Origin: Flavobacterium micromati
GTDB taxonomy: Bacteria; Bacteroidota; Bacteroidia; Flavobacteriales; Flavobacteriaceae
Length of the DNA: 64,000 bases
Assembly (NCBI RefSeq): GCF_900129585.1
Contig: NZ_FQWF01000006.1
Coordinates: 62,001-126,000, forward strand
Direction: 5' to 3'
Shown: positions 15,905 to 24,241 of the stretch, piece after piece
Position numbering within the stretch: the stretch's first letter is position 1
Layout of the letters: every line of letters begins with the position of its first letter
Notes under the pieces: model-generated
What the model was told of the DNA's origin: nothing
Database searches by the model: none
The model's input: the letters and a program-made list of their open reading frames with translations, nothing else
Program-made: the position numbers and the translations under genes

Positions 15905-16639
15905 TTAATTTCTTTGTCTCACTGCTTCGTATAAAAATGCGCCGCATGCAACAGAAACATTTAGTGATCCTATGGTTCCAAACATTGGTAGTTTAGCTTT
16001 TTCATCGACAATCTTTAAAACCGAAGGGTTCACACCGCGATCTTCTGACCCCATAATAATTGCTACAGGTTCATTTAGTGAAATATCGTATATGTTTTTA
16101 TCTGTTTTTTCGGTTGCTGCAACAGTTTTGATTCCGCTGGCCTGCAAAAGGAAAATAGCATCTTTAATATGTTCTACCTTACAAATGGGAATATTAAACA
16201 CCGCTCCAGCAGATGTTTTTACTGTGTCTCCATTTACTGGTGCTGAACCAGCTTTTTGGACTATAATACCGTTTACTCCAGTGCATTCTGCAGTTCTAAT
16301 TATTGCTCCAAAATTTCGTGCATCAGAGATTTGATCTAAAATTAAAAACAATGGTTTTTTTCCATTTTCAATAACAGATTCTATTAAAGTTTCCAAATCG
16401 AAGAAAGATATAGGGGAAATAGTCGCAACTGCACCTTGATGGTTATTGGGAGTCAATCTATTTAATTTTTCTACTGGAACATAAGAGAAATTGATGTTTC
16501 CTCTTTTCATCACTTTCATTAAGTCTTTCATAAGTTCGCTACTCGCTTCCTTTTGAATGTAAACTTTATCTACTGTTGCTCCCGCTTGTATAGCTTCAAT
16601 TATTGCTCTAATCCCAAAAATTTGATGTTCTTTTTCCAT
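15905..16639 (-). CDS. rlmB: 23S rRNA (guanosine-2'-O-)-methyltransferase RlmB
   Basis: A SpoU/TrmH-class SAM methyltransferase; RlmB methylates G2251 of 23S rRNA. In 244 residues it has an N-terminal L30e-like substrate domain (IFGIRAIIEAIQAG) and the three SPOUT knot motifs: NFGAIIRTAEC, VAIIMGSEDRGV and LNVSVACGAFLYEAV. The ATG at 16639 is preceded by a TATCTTTG box ending 4 nt upstream, so the mRNA may be leaderless. The upstream SusD gene is insulated by a terminator. Confidence 0.93.
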   Translation of the reverse strand: MEKEHQIFGIRAIIEAIQAGATVDKVYIQKEASSELMKDLMKVMKRGNINFSYVPVEKLNRLTPNNHQGAVATISPISFFDLETLIESVIENGKKPLFLILDQISDARNFGAIIRTAECTGVNGIIVQKAGSAPVNGDTVKTSAGAVFNIPICKVEHIKDAIFLLQASGIKTVAATEKTDKNIYDISLNEPVAIIMGSEDRGVNPSVLKIVDEKAKLPMFGTIGSLNVSVACGAFLYEAVRQRN

Positions 16640-16643
16640 GTGG

Positions 16644-16651
16644 CAAAGATA
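16644..16651 (-). promoter_or_regulatory. -7 element placed for a leaderless start (rlmB)
   Basis: The minus strand reads TATCTTTG at 16651-16644, 4 nt before the rlmB ATG, placing the expected transcription start at the A of ATG. Confidence 0.55.
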
Positions 16652-16652
16652 T

Positions 16653-16686
16653 AAAAAAAAACCACCAGCAATGCTGATGGTTTTTA
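16653..16686 (-). terminator. Terminator of the susC-susD operon
   Basis: On the minus strand CCATCAGC pairs with GCTGGTGG (one G-T) around a short loop and runs into nine T residues. It lies just after the SusD stop and abuts the rlmB promoter. Confidence 0.85.
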
Positions 16687-16701
16687 TTAGTTAAGATTTT
16701 A

Positions 16702-18150
16702 TTACAAATCCCACCATACTTTATTACTTAATGAAACATACGGTAATGGAATACCAGGGCCCGCTTGCAGTGATGCATTATTAACATTAATCTCAATTTG
16801 AGGATATGATAATCTTACAGGGATAGCATTAGTGGTTCTGTTATTAACAGAGGGAGTTAGTGCTGGGAAACCTGTTCTTCTCCAATCGACAAATGATTCA
16901 TATGCTCCTTGGTACATAGTGATCCATTTTTGTTCCATAATTCTCTGTAACGTATTGTTATAAGTTACAAGGGGATTAGCTAGGTATGCTACTGTCGATG
17001 TTGCTAAACCAAGTGATGTTAAATCTTGAGTAATCGCATTATTATAATTTAATGTAGCGTTAGTTACATCAGAAGCTCTAAAATAAATTTCTGCTTTAAT
17101 AAAATTTACTTCAGCAGCACTTATAAAAATAACTGGTGAATCTGTAGAAGCGTAAGCGGATCCAGTTCTTGAAAATAAACTTTCACCTGCGTCATCAGTA
17201 TCATCACCTGGAATATTTCCCAAAACTTGCCCTGCAAGAGTTCCATTTACAATAGGTTTGAAATATACAGCAATTCTTGGATCTGCCAATGATTTCATCT
17301 TGTCAACAATGGTATTCGCAACTGCATTATCTCTTCTTCCAGAAAGTTCGTCAAATTGAAAGATTGGATTTGAGTTAGAAGCACTTGTTCCAAAGACTAA
17401 TTTTGCATCATTTACAGAATTAGTAATCAAAGTTGGGTTTGTTTGTAAAAAAGTAAGTGCCGCTGCTGGTCTTCTTAAACTTAAATGGTTTAATAATCGT
17501 AATTTTAAAGAATTTCCAAAAGCTGCCCATTTTGTTGCAGACCCACCATAGACCACATCGGCTGTGCCAGGATTAGATCCTGCATTTGTCGTTACATTGG
17601 CAATACCTAAATCAACTCGTGCCAATAGATTATTGTATATATCCTCTTGCTTATCATAAGCAGGAGTCAAAATTGATGATAATTGTAAAGCGTCAGAATA
17701 AGGGATGTCTCCAAAAGTATCCGTTAATACACTAAAGGTGTACACTTGCAGCAATTGTGATATTCCTGTATACAGTCTATCATTGGTTGCAGTTGTGTTA
17801 TTTTCGATAGTTTTTAAGTCGATTAACACATTGTACATGTTTGTCCATAATCCATCTGTAGAGGAAGGAGTAATATCGTAGCGAGCATATTCATTAGGTT
17901 GACCTCTATGACCTGCATAATACTGGACAATATTAGATGGCATACGTGTAGCTTCACCTCCAATGATGTACCCTAAGTTAACCTCAGAAGAGGTTAGTAA
18001 TGTTGAATTAGGAACTGCAGTTGGAGCATTAGGATCAGTATTTATATCCAATTCACTTGTGCATGACGAGAGCAATAATATACTTGCAAAAACCCCAACA
18101 AAAAGATTTTTGGTGTTTATTATTCCGTCATAAATTTTTATTTTTTTCAT
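16702..18150 (-). CDS. SusD/RagB-family outer-membrane lipoprotein
   Basis: A surface lipoprotein that caps a SusC-type TonB-dependent channel and captures nutrients. The N-terminus has a signal region with lipobox LLLSSC (Cys about residue 30), followed by SELDINTDPNAPT, typical of SusD-like proteins. TPR-like helical segments and a C-terminal NxxLxxGPGIPLPY end follow over 482 residues. The pattern (DPNAPT..., QKWITMYQGAYESFVDWRRTGFP) fits the SusD-like_2 subgroup. It follows SusC by 13 nt. No glycoside hydrolase or peptidase is adjacent, so the substrate is unknown. Confidence 0.92.
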   Translation of the reverse strand: MKKIKIYDGIINTKNLFVGVFASILLLSSCTSELDINTDPNAPTAVPNSTLLTSSEVNLGYIIGGEATRMPSNIVQYYAGHRGQPNEYARYDITPSSTDGLWTNMYNVLIDLKTIENNTTATNDRLYTGISQLLQVYTFSVLTDTFGDIPYSDALQLSSILTPAYDKQEDIYNNLLARVDLGIANVTTNAGSNPGTADVVYGGSATKWAAFGNSLKLRLLNHLSLRRPAAALTFLQTNPTLITNSVNDAKLVFGTSASNSNPIFQFDELSGRRDNAVANTIVDKMKSLADPRIAVYFKPIVNGTLAGQVLGNIPGDDTDDAGESLFSRTGSAYASTDSPVIFISAAEVNFIKAEIYFRASDVTNATLNYNNAITQDLTSLGLATSTVAYLANPLVTYNNTLQRIMEQKWITMYQGAYESFVDWRRTGFPALTPSVNNRTTNAIPVRLSYPQIEINVNNASLQAGPGIPLPYVSLSNKVWWDL

Positions 18151-18163
18151 CTTTCTTTTATTT

Positions 18164-21100
18164 TTAAAATTGAACTCTTAGATTAAAACCAATTGTTCTA
18201 GTTGTAGGAAAAGCAAATCTCGAAACACCCTGAGCATTACCAGTTCCAAAAGAACTTGATTCTGGATCAATGTGAGGTACTTTCGTCCATAACGCTAAAT
18301 TACGACCATATAGACTTACGTCTAAAGCCTTTATACTACTATTGTTTAATTTAAATGTGTATCCAATAGAAGCTTCACGCAATTTTACCCAGTTATTTTC
18401 GTAAACGTACTCTTCGTTAGGATATGCGCTACCGTACCATACTCCATCGCGTTTAAGAACTACATCATTTGGATTTCCAGTTGTTTGATTAACACCAGGA
18501 AAAGTGTAATCATCTTCTCTGCTTGCAGTTTTTGCACTTACTCCATAAAAATCTAACAATTCTTCAGTTCCACTATAAATCGATCCACCTTGTCTTGTAT
18601 CAAATTGAGCAGAAATATAAAGATTTTTATAAGTAAAAGTATTAGTTAATCCACCCGTCCAGTCTGGCTCAACATAACCTAGGTTTTTACCATCTTCAAA
18701 AAGAGGGTATCCATCATTATCAGTTAATATTTGTCCACTGTCGTTTCTAGCATAACCAGATCCAATAATGCTTCCGTAACGTTCGCCTTGTACAGCAAAG
18801 ATTGCAGGATTTCCAGCAAATCCACCTAAGAATATTTTGTCAATACCAGGGAAAGTTTGGTCAACATTAGATTTTATTTTACTAAAGTTAACATTTATGT
18901 CCCACTTGAAATCTTTAGTTTGGATTGGCGTCCCACGTAAAGACAATTCTATACCTCTAGAATTTGTTTCACCACTGTTGATGATGGTTTGTTGAGCGCC
19001 AGTAGTTGGAGAAATGTCTAATGGAATGATTCCACCTGTATTGACATTTCTAAAAAAGGAAGCGTCTAATCCCAGTCTGTTTTTAAACATTTTTAATTCA
19101 ACACCAATTTCATATTCTGTTGTAAATTCTGGTTTTAAATTAGCGTTTGCAATTGTATTGTTTACAGTATATCCAGGAAGACCATTAAATGGGAAAACTA
19201 TCCCATCAGTAAATCCATCTGCAAATTGACCCAACTGAAATGTTTGTTCTGTTAAGTAAACTCCTGCATCACGAGCGGTTTTTGATGCTCCAACGCGTAA
19301 TTTACCGTAACTAAGCACATCTCCTTTTATATCTAATGCTTCTGAAAATATAAATGAAGCACTCGCCCCTGGATAGAAGAAACTTCTATTTTGTTGCGGA
19401 AGTGTTGAACTCCACTCATTTCTTCCAACGATATCTACGAATAAATAATTATTATAACTTAAGGTTAAATTCCCGAAAGCTCCTATTAGGTTTCGCTTAC
19501 TTGTTGAATTGAAAGCAGGGTCAAAAGTTTGGATGTTATTGGTATTTTGAATGCCAGGTAAAACTAATTGAGATCCTGTTATAACACTTTGTCTAAATGT
19601 TCTTGTATTTATATCCTGTCCAATTAACAATGTCGCCTCAAATTTATCAGCAAACTTCTTATTGAACGTTGACGTTAAGGTTGAAGTAATTTCATTTCTT
19701 GTTACATCATCAAATGAAAGAAATCCATTTGGAGCACTTCCACTATTCTTATCTCTAAAAAATTTTCTATTGTCAACTAAATTATCATTACCCAATCGGT
19801 AGTTAACTTTCATCCAAGGAGCAACATCATAAGCTAAATTTACGCTCATTATATATCTTCTACTATCACTTATTGCAGAGTTTTTATTAACTGTCCAAAA
19901 AGGGTTGTCAAATGATCCGCCACGAGAGTTGATTTGGCGTCCGTCTGGTCTTTCAAATCCGTATCCTGACAAATTCCAAGATACAGGAGTATGGAATAAG
20001 GCAAAAATAGGGTTATTACCATCTTGACCTGTAAAAGGTAAGTCTCCATTAGAAATGTTATAAGAGAAATTAACTCCAGCGCTAAACTTATCACTGAACT
20101 TATAATTTCCATTAAAACGAGCATTAATTTTATCAAAACCTTGATTAGGTATGATTGACGTTTGTCTAGAATTTCCTAATGAAACAAACATGCTATACTT
20201 ATCTGAAGAATTAGACAATGATATATTGTTATTGTTTGTAAATCCAGTATTTAAGAAATCTTTTCTTGGATTAAATGCTTTTAATTGGATAGGTTGTGGA
20301 CCTAAACCTCGAGCTGCTCCAGCTCCAGCGCTGTTTACAGTTTGTCCTGTGATGCGTGGTCCAAAAGAACGCGATCCTCCTTCAGCATAAGTTACACCAT
20401 TATTACCTTGTGCAAATTCTGTTTGATAGTCAGGTAATACTAAAGCCTCGTCAACTGCAACTTGGCTAGTAAATTCGATAACTGGTACTCCATTGCTATT
20501 TTTTCCCGTTTTGGTAGTTATTAAAACCACACCATTAGAACCTCTATTCCCGTAAAGAACCGCTCCAGCAGAACCTTTAAGAACCGTTACGGATTCAATA
20601 TCGTTTGGATTAATATCCGAAGCTCTGTTTGGACTTGCAAAACCTGCAACCGTATCACCATTTCCATCATTTGAATTAGAAATTGGAACACCATCAATAA
20701 CGTAAAGTGGCTCATTAGAGTTAGTAAGTGACTTATTTCCACCTCTAATAACTAATCTACTTGCTTGCCCTGGGGCTCCGCCAGAGGCAATTACTTGCAC
20801 ACCTGCAACTTTTCCTCCAAGTGCATTTACAAAATTCTGATTTCCACCTTTAGTTATGTCGTCACTTCCAACAACAGAAGTAGCGTAACCTAAAGCTCTT
20901 TCTTGTTTTTTGATTCCCAAAGCTGTTACTACAACAACTTCAAGTTCATTAGCGTCATCTTTAAGCTTTACATTAACAATAGCTGATGTAGCAGCTACTT
21001 CTTGTGTTTTCATCCCAATATAACTAAATAATAAGATTTGATTGGGAGATGCTTTAATGGAAAATTTTCCATCAAAATCTGTTTGTGCTCCAGACTGAGT

Positions 21101-21244
21101 TCCTTTGATTAAAACGCTTACCCCAGGGAGAGGTAATCCCGCATTATCCGAAACAGTTCCTGAAACGGTTCTTTCCTGCGCAAACGTAATTTGCGCCACT
21201 AATGCTATCAATAGCATTAAGAAGCCATTTAATTTTAATTTCAT
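18164..21244 (-). CDS. SusC/RagA-type TonB-dependent outer-membrane transporter
   Basis: A 1026-residue barrel transporter. Order: signal peptide (1-22), a carboxypeptidase-regulatory-like domain (RTVSGTVSDNAGLPLPGVSV, about 25-100), a plug with DIESVTVLKGSAGAVLYGNRG and GVVLITTKTG near 215-245, and a 22-strand barrel ending in an aromatic-terminated strand (NLRVQF). It forms an operon with the SusD gene. Energised by TonB-ExbBD, it imports a nutrient not deducible from sequence. No sigma/anti-sigma regulator lies nearby in this window. Confidence 0.95.
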   Translation of the reverse strand: MKLKLNGFLMLLIALVAQITFAQERTVSGTVSDNAGLPLPGVSVLIKGTQSGAQTDFDGKFSIKASPNQILLFSYIGMKTQEVAATSAIVNVKLKDDANELEVVVVTALGIKKQERALGYATSVVGSDDITKGGNQNFVNALGGKVAGVQVIASGGAPGQASRLVIRGGNKSLTNSNEPLYVIDGVPISNSNDGNGDTVAGFASPNRASDINPNDIESVTVLKGSAGAVLYGNRGSNGVVLITTKTGKNSNGVPVIEFTSQVAVDEALVLPDYQTEFAQGNNGVTYAEGGSRSFGPRITGQTVNSAGAGAARGLGPQPIQLKAFNPRKDFLNTGFTNNNNISLSNSSDKYSMFVSLGNSRQTSIIPNQGFDKINARFNGNYKFSDKFSAGVNFSYNISNGDLPFTGQDGNNPIFALFHTPVSWNLSGYGFERPDGRQINSRGGSFDNPFWTVNKNSAISDSRRYIMSVNLAYDVAPWMKVNYRLGNDNLVDNRKFFRDKNSGSAPNGFLSFDDVTRNEITSTLTSTFNKKFADKFEATLLIGQDINTRTFRQSVITGSQLVLPGIQNTNNIQTFDPAFNSTSKRNLIGAFGNLTLSYNNYLFVDIVGRNEWSSTLPQQNRSFFYPGASASFIFSEALDIKGDVLSYGKLRVGASKTARDAGVYLTEQTFQLGQFADGFTDGIVFPFNGLPGYTVNNTIANANLKPEFTTEYEIGVELKMFKNRLGLDASFFRNVNTGGIIPLDISPTTGAQQTIINSGETNSRGIELSLRGTPIQTKDFKWDINVNFSKIKSNVDQTFPGIDKIFLGGFAGNPAIFAVQGERYGSIIGSGYARNDSGQILTDNDGYPLFEDGKNLGYVEPDWTGGLTNTFTYKNLYISAQFDTRQGGSIYSGTEELLDFYGVSAKTASREDDYTFPGVNQTTGNPNDVVLKRDGVWYGSAYPNEEYVYENNWVKLREASIGYTFKLNNSSIKALDVSLYGRNLALWTKVPHIDPESSSFGTGNAQGVSRFAFPTTRTIGFNLRVQF

Positions 21245-21328
21245 TTTATTATATTTTGAATTAGTTCTACAAACTTCTTAATAATTTGTTAACATTCCTA
21301 ATATAAATATTGGTATTTCTGTGCAATA

Positions 21329-23029
21329 TCAAAATTTAACATTATAGCTAATATGCACAATTGTATTTGAAAATTGGAACGGCTGATTTTTAGCTCGACC
21401 ATTTGCGACCGATAGTTTAAACAATCCATTAAAGGTTTGTAATCCTAATCCCATGCCAAATCCAAACAAATTTTCTGTCACGTCAGCCGCGTCTAAAAAT
21501 GGTTTATTTTTAAATATACTGTAATCCAAGATAGTATGAGTGTAAAGTGTAGGAGCAATCACATAACGATACTCAGTTTGAACTGTTGAGGAGAAATAGG
21601 CTTCCAGACTATTTTCTGCAAAACCACGGATGCTATTTAAACCCCCAAAACGGAAAAGCTCATTTGTTAAATATCTGTCGCTTTGTAAATAATAATTTTG
21701 ACTGTTGATATAGATAGAGTTTTTCTTATTTAAGTAAAAATTATGAATTGCTTGTAAATTTATTGTAAACTGTTTATCACTCGAATTTTCTGGCGCTTCG
21801 CTAATGGCTCTACTTCCCACTCCAGTCGTGATTTGAAATTTGGTTTCGACTGGGAAATTCGAATCAGATCTGTCGGGTTTAATGTATTCGAAACTAGAAG
21901 TAACAAAACTATTGTTGAAATCACTAATAGATGTTCCAACTGAATTTTGGATATCGCTCGATTCAGTAGCTTGATAGCCTAAATAAAAACGAGACGAGTA
22001 ATTTATATAGTAACTTAAATCTATCGCTGTCTTAGTGTTTTGGAAAGTCGAGTCCTGTCTAAATATGTTTATTTGTGCTTTGAGACCTATTGGTGTTTTA
22101 AAAAGATAGGGAAGTTCAAAACTACCTTTAAATGTTTTTTGATCGTTGCCGTCACTTTTCCAATAAAGAGCAAGTTGCTCTCCAAAACTTAGAATATTAT
22201 TTAATGTTACGTCAAGGTAACCAATTAAGTCAATTTTGTTGTTTTCATTATTTGCAAAGCCAAGAAAGCCGTCAAAGTTATTGGCATTGGTTTTTTCTAA
22301 ATAAACGAAGACGGTGGTCGAGTCTTTAGTGAATAGAATTTCAGGAAATTTAATCTGATTTACAAACCTAAATTTTCCAAAATCTTCATGAATTTCTGTT
22401 ACTGTTTTTTGATTGAATAATCTTTTCTGATATTTTCTATTTATTTGTTTTAAATGGCCTTTTGGAAATTTATTTTTACGCCCATCGTCAGAATATCGGA
22501 TTGTTATTCCGTTGAGCAATCTTTGCTGAGTCAGTTCTACTTTTAAATCTGCATATAACGTGTGTTCGACTCTTTCAATATTTTCTAATTTTACATTAGC
22601 CAATGCAAAACCTTTTTCTTCTAGAGATTGAATGGTTTGATTTAAAAACGAATCTAATTTAGAATACAATATAATCACTATGTTATTTTTGGATTGAAGT
22701 GTTTTGTTTACAGAAAAATTTTCAGGAACAGTGATATGTATGAAATCGGTTTTTTCACCCAAGCTAAAAGTGCTGATGTAGCTACTGTCATTTAATTTTT
22801 CAGTTTTAGAGGCAATAATATCAATGTAACCTTTTTGAGATAGTGCTGCTGTCGCTTTATTTATTTCTTCGTTGATCGTTTTTAAGCTGTTGTGAGATCT
22901 CGTATATTGTAGGGAATCAATTTGCACAGTCTCTGCTGTCGTCTTACCAATAATTTTTAGTTTTAAATTTTGCGCAGCAGAGCCCCAGCAGATATTTAAG
23001 ATTAAAATTATGCGTAGAAGTGATTTCAA
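21329..23029 (-). CDS. Omp85-superfamily (TamA/BamA-like) outer-membrane protein
   Basis: A 566-residue protein with a signal peptide (MKSLLRIILILNICWGSAAQ), POTRA-like alpha/beta repeats in the first 220 residues (SQKGYIDIIASK, LEEKGFALANVKLENIE), and a C-terminal 16-strand-type barrel. The diagnostic loop-6 motif is seen as FGGLNSIRGFAENSL, and the chain ends in Phe (HISYNVKF). Omp85 proteins insert or secrete outer-membrane proteins; the size suits a TamA or patatin-less relative. It lies upstream of susC on the same strand (84-nt gap), with no clear promoter for SusC between them. Confidence 0.85.
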   Translation of the reverse strand: MKSLLRIILILNICWGSAAQNLKLKIIGKTTAETVQIDSLQYTRSHNSLKTINEEINKATAALSQKGYIDIIASKTEKLNDSSYISTFSLGEKTDFIHITVPENFSVNKTLQSKNNIVIILYSKLDSFLNQTIQSLEEKGFALANVKLENIERVEHTLYADLKVELTQQRLLNGITIRYSDDGRKNKFPKGHLKQINRKYQKRLFNQKTVTEIHEDFGKFRFVNQIKFPEILFTKDSTTVFVYLEKTNANNFDGFLGFANNENNKIDLIGYLDVTLNNILSFGEQLALYWKSDGNDQKTFKGSFELPYLFKTPIGLKAQINIFRQDSTFQNTKTAIDLSYYINYSSRFYLGYQATESSDIQNSVGTSISDFNNSFVTSSFEYIKPDRSDSNFPVETKFQITTGVGSRAISEAPENSSDKQFTINLQAIHNFYLNKKNSIYINSQNYYLQSDRYLTNELFRFGGLNSIRGFAENSLEAYFSSTVQTEYRYVIAPTLYTHTILDYSIFKNKPFLDAADVTENLFGFGMGLGLQTFNGLFKLSVANGRAKNQPFQFSNTIVHISYNVKF

Positions 23030-23216
23030 ATGATGTCTTTTTTTAACGGAATGGTTTGCAAATATCTATAGTTTGAGTGTAAAATCAAACTGTAAAATGA
23101 TCTTGTTAAATTGTCATAAAAAAATGCAGTAGTTGAAATGCTTTTTTAATTAAGGACAATTCAGTAGATCTTTAAAGAACAAATATTTAGTTGATAAAAA
23201 AATTAGTCATTTAACG

Positions 23217-23266
23217 TTTGTCAAGTAAAAATTATTTTCTACATTTGCAACCCCGTAAAAAGCGGG
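23217..23266 (+). promoter_or_regulatory. rpsL promoter with start-proximal hairpin
   Basis: TTTG (23217-23220), a 19-nt spacer, then TACATTTG (23240-23247): a textbook Bacteroidota promoter. CCCG and CGGG (23252-23255, 23263-23266) form a hairpin at the expected mRNA 5' end. The ATG is at 23301. Confidence 0.8.
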
Positions 23267-23300
23267 AATTTAATATAATAAGAAATTTTTAGTATTAATT

Positions 23301-23684
23301 ATGCCAACAATTCAACAATTAGTAAGAACAGGAAGAACTCAGATAACTAAGAAGAGTAAATCGGTTGCTTTAGATTCTTGTCCTCAAAGAAGAGGGGTTT
23401 GTACGCGTGTTTACACTACAACACCAAAAAAACCAAACTCTGCAATGCGTAAAGTAGCGCGTGTACGTTTGACAAATGGTAATGAAGTGAATGCTTACAT
23501 CCCTGGTGAAGGACACAATCTACAAGAGCACTCGATAGTATTAGTTAGGGGTGGAAGGGTAAAAGATTTACCAGGAGTTAGATACCACATCGTTCGTGGT
23601 GCACTTGATACGTCAGGAGTAGCAGGAAGAACGCAAAGAAGATCTAAGTACGGAGCTAAACGCCCAAAAGAAGCAAAAAAGTAA
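23301..23684 (+). CDS. rpsL: 30S ribosomal protein S12
   Basis: uS12 sits at the decoding centre and is the classical streptomycin-resistance target. The 127-residue protein shows the conserved [18 protein letters not shown] loop and [13 protein letters not shown] (the Asp that is often methylthiolated). Both key lysines are wild type, so no streptomycin resistance is predicted from this gene. It is the first gene of the str operon, behind a strong promoter. A palindromic element separates it from rpsG. Confidence 0.98.
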
Positions 23685-23698
23685 TTTAAAGTTTGCAT

Positions 23699-23728
23699 CG
23701 TAGAGACGCGATTTATCGCGACTGTATA
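23699..23728 (+). repeat. REP-like palindrome between rpsL and rpsG
   Basis: A 14-nt palindrome, CGCGATTTATCGCG-like (23707-23720), lies inside a longer imperfect repeat that starts CGTAGAGACGCGAT. It resembles a short palindromic repeat, built on GTAGAGACGCGAT and its complement, found in many Bacteroidota and cyanobacteria. The right arm is partly eroded here. Confidence 0.6.
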
Positions 23729-23754
23729 ATTGTGAAATTTATTAAAAAAAAGAC

Positions 23755-24231
23755 ATGAGAAAAAGAGCGGCAAAGAAAAGACCACTTTTACCAGATCCAA
23801 GGTTTAATGACCAACTGGTAACACGTTTTGTGAACAACTTAATGTGGGATGGAAAAAAATCGACAGCGTTTAAAGTATTTTATGATGCTATTGACATCAT
23901 TGAGTCTAAAAAACAAGATGCAGAAAAACCATCATTAGAAATATGGAAAGATGCTTTAACTAATGTTATGCCTCACGTAGAAGTACGTAGTCGTAGAGTA
24001 GGTGGAGCAACATTTCAAATTCCAATGCAAATTAGACCAGATAGAAAAATTTCTATGGCTATGAAGTGGTTGATTATGTATTCAAGAAGAAGAAATGAAA
24101 AGTCTATGGCTCAGCGTCTAGCATCAGAATGTTTAGCTGCGGCTAAAGAAGAAGGTGCTGCTGTAAAGAAAAGAATGGATACTCACAAAATGGCAGAAGC
24201 TAATAAAGCATTCTCTCACTTTAGATTTTAA
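23755..24231 (+). CDS. rpsG: 30S ribosomal protein S7
   Basis: uS7 nucleates assembly of the 30S head and contacts E-site tRNA. The 158-residue protein begins MRKRAAKKRPLLPDPRF and carries the RRVGGATFQIPMQI segment and C-terminal helices ending KAFSHFRF. In E. coli it represses the str operon; here the gap to rpsL (70 nt) holds a palindrome that may be a mobile repeat rather than an S7 site. Confidence 0.98.
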   Translation: MRKRAAKKRPLLPDPRFNDQLVTRFVNNLMWDGKKSTAFKVFYDAIDIIESKKQDAEKPSLEIWKDALTNVMPHVEVRSRRVGGATFQIPMQIRPDRKISMAMKWLIMYSRRRNEKSMAQRLASECLAAAKEEGAAVKKRMDTHKMAEANKAFSHFRF

Positions 24232-24241
24232 TTCTTAAGAA

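Noticed and set aside
23301-23684. Streptomycin-resistance mutation in rpsL
   Set aside because: The TTPKKPNSA and GGRVKDLPG segments have the wild-type lysines.
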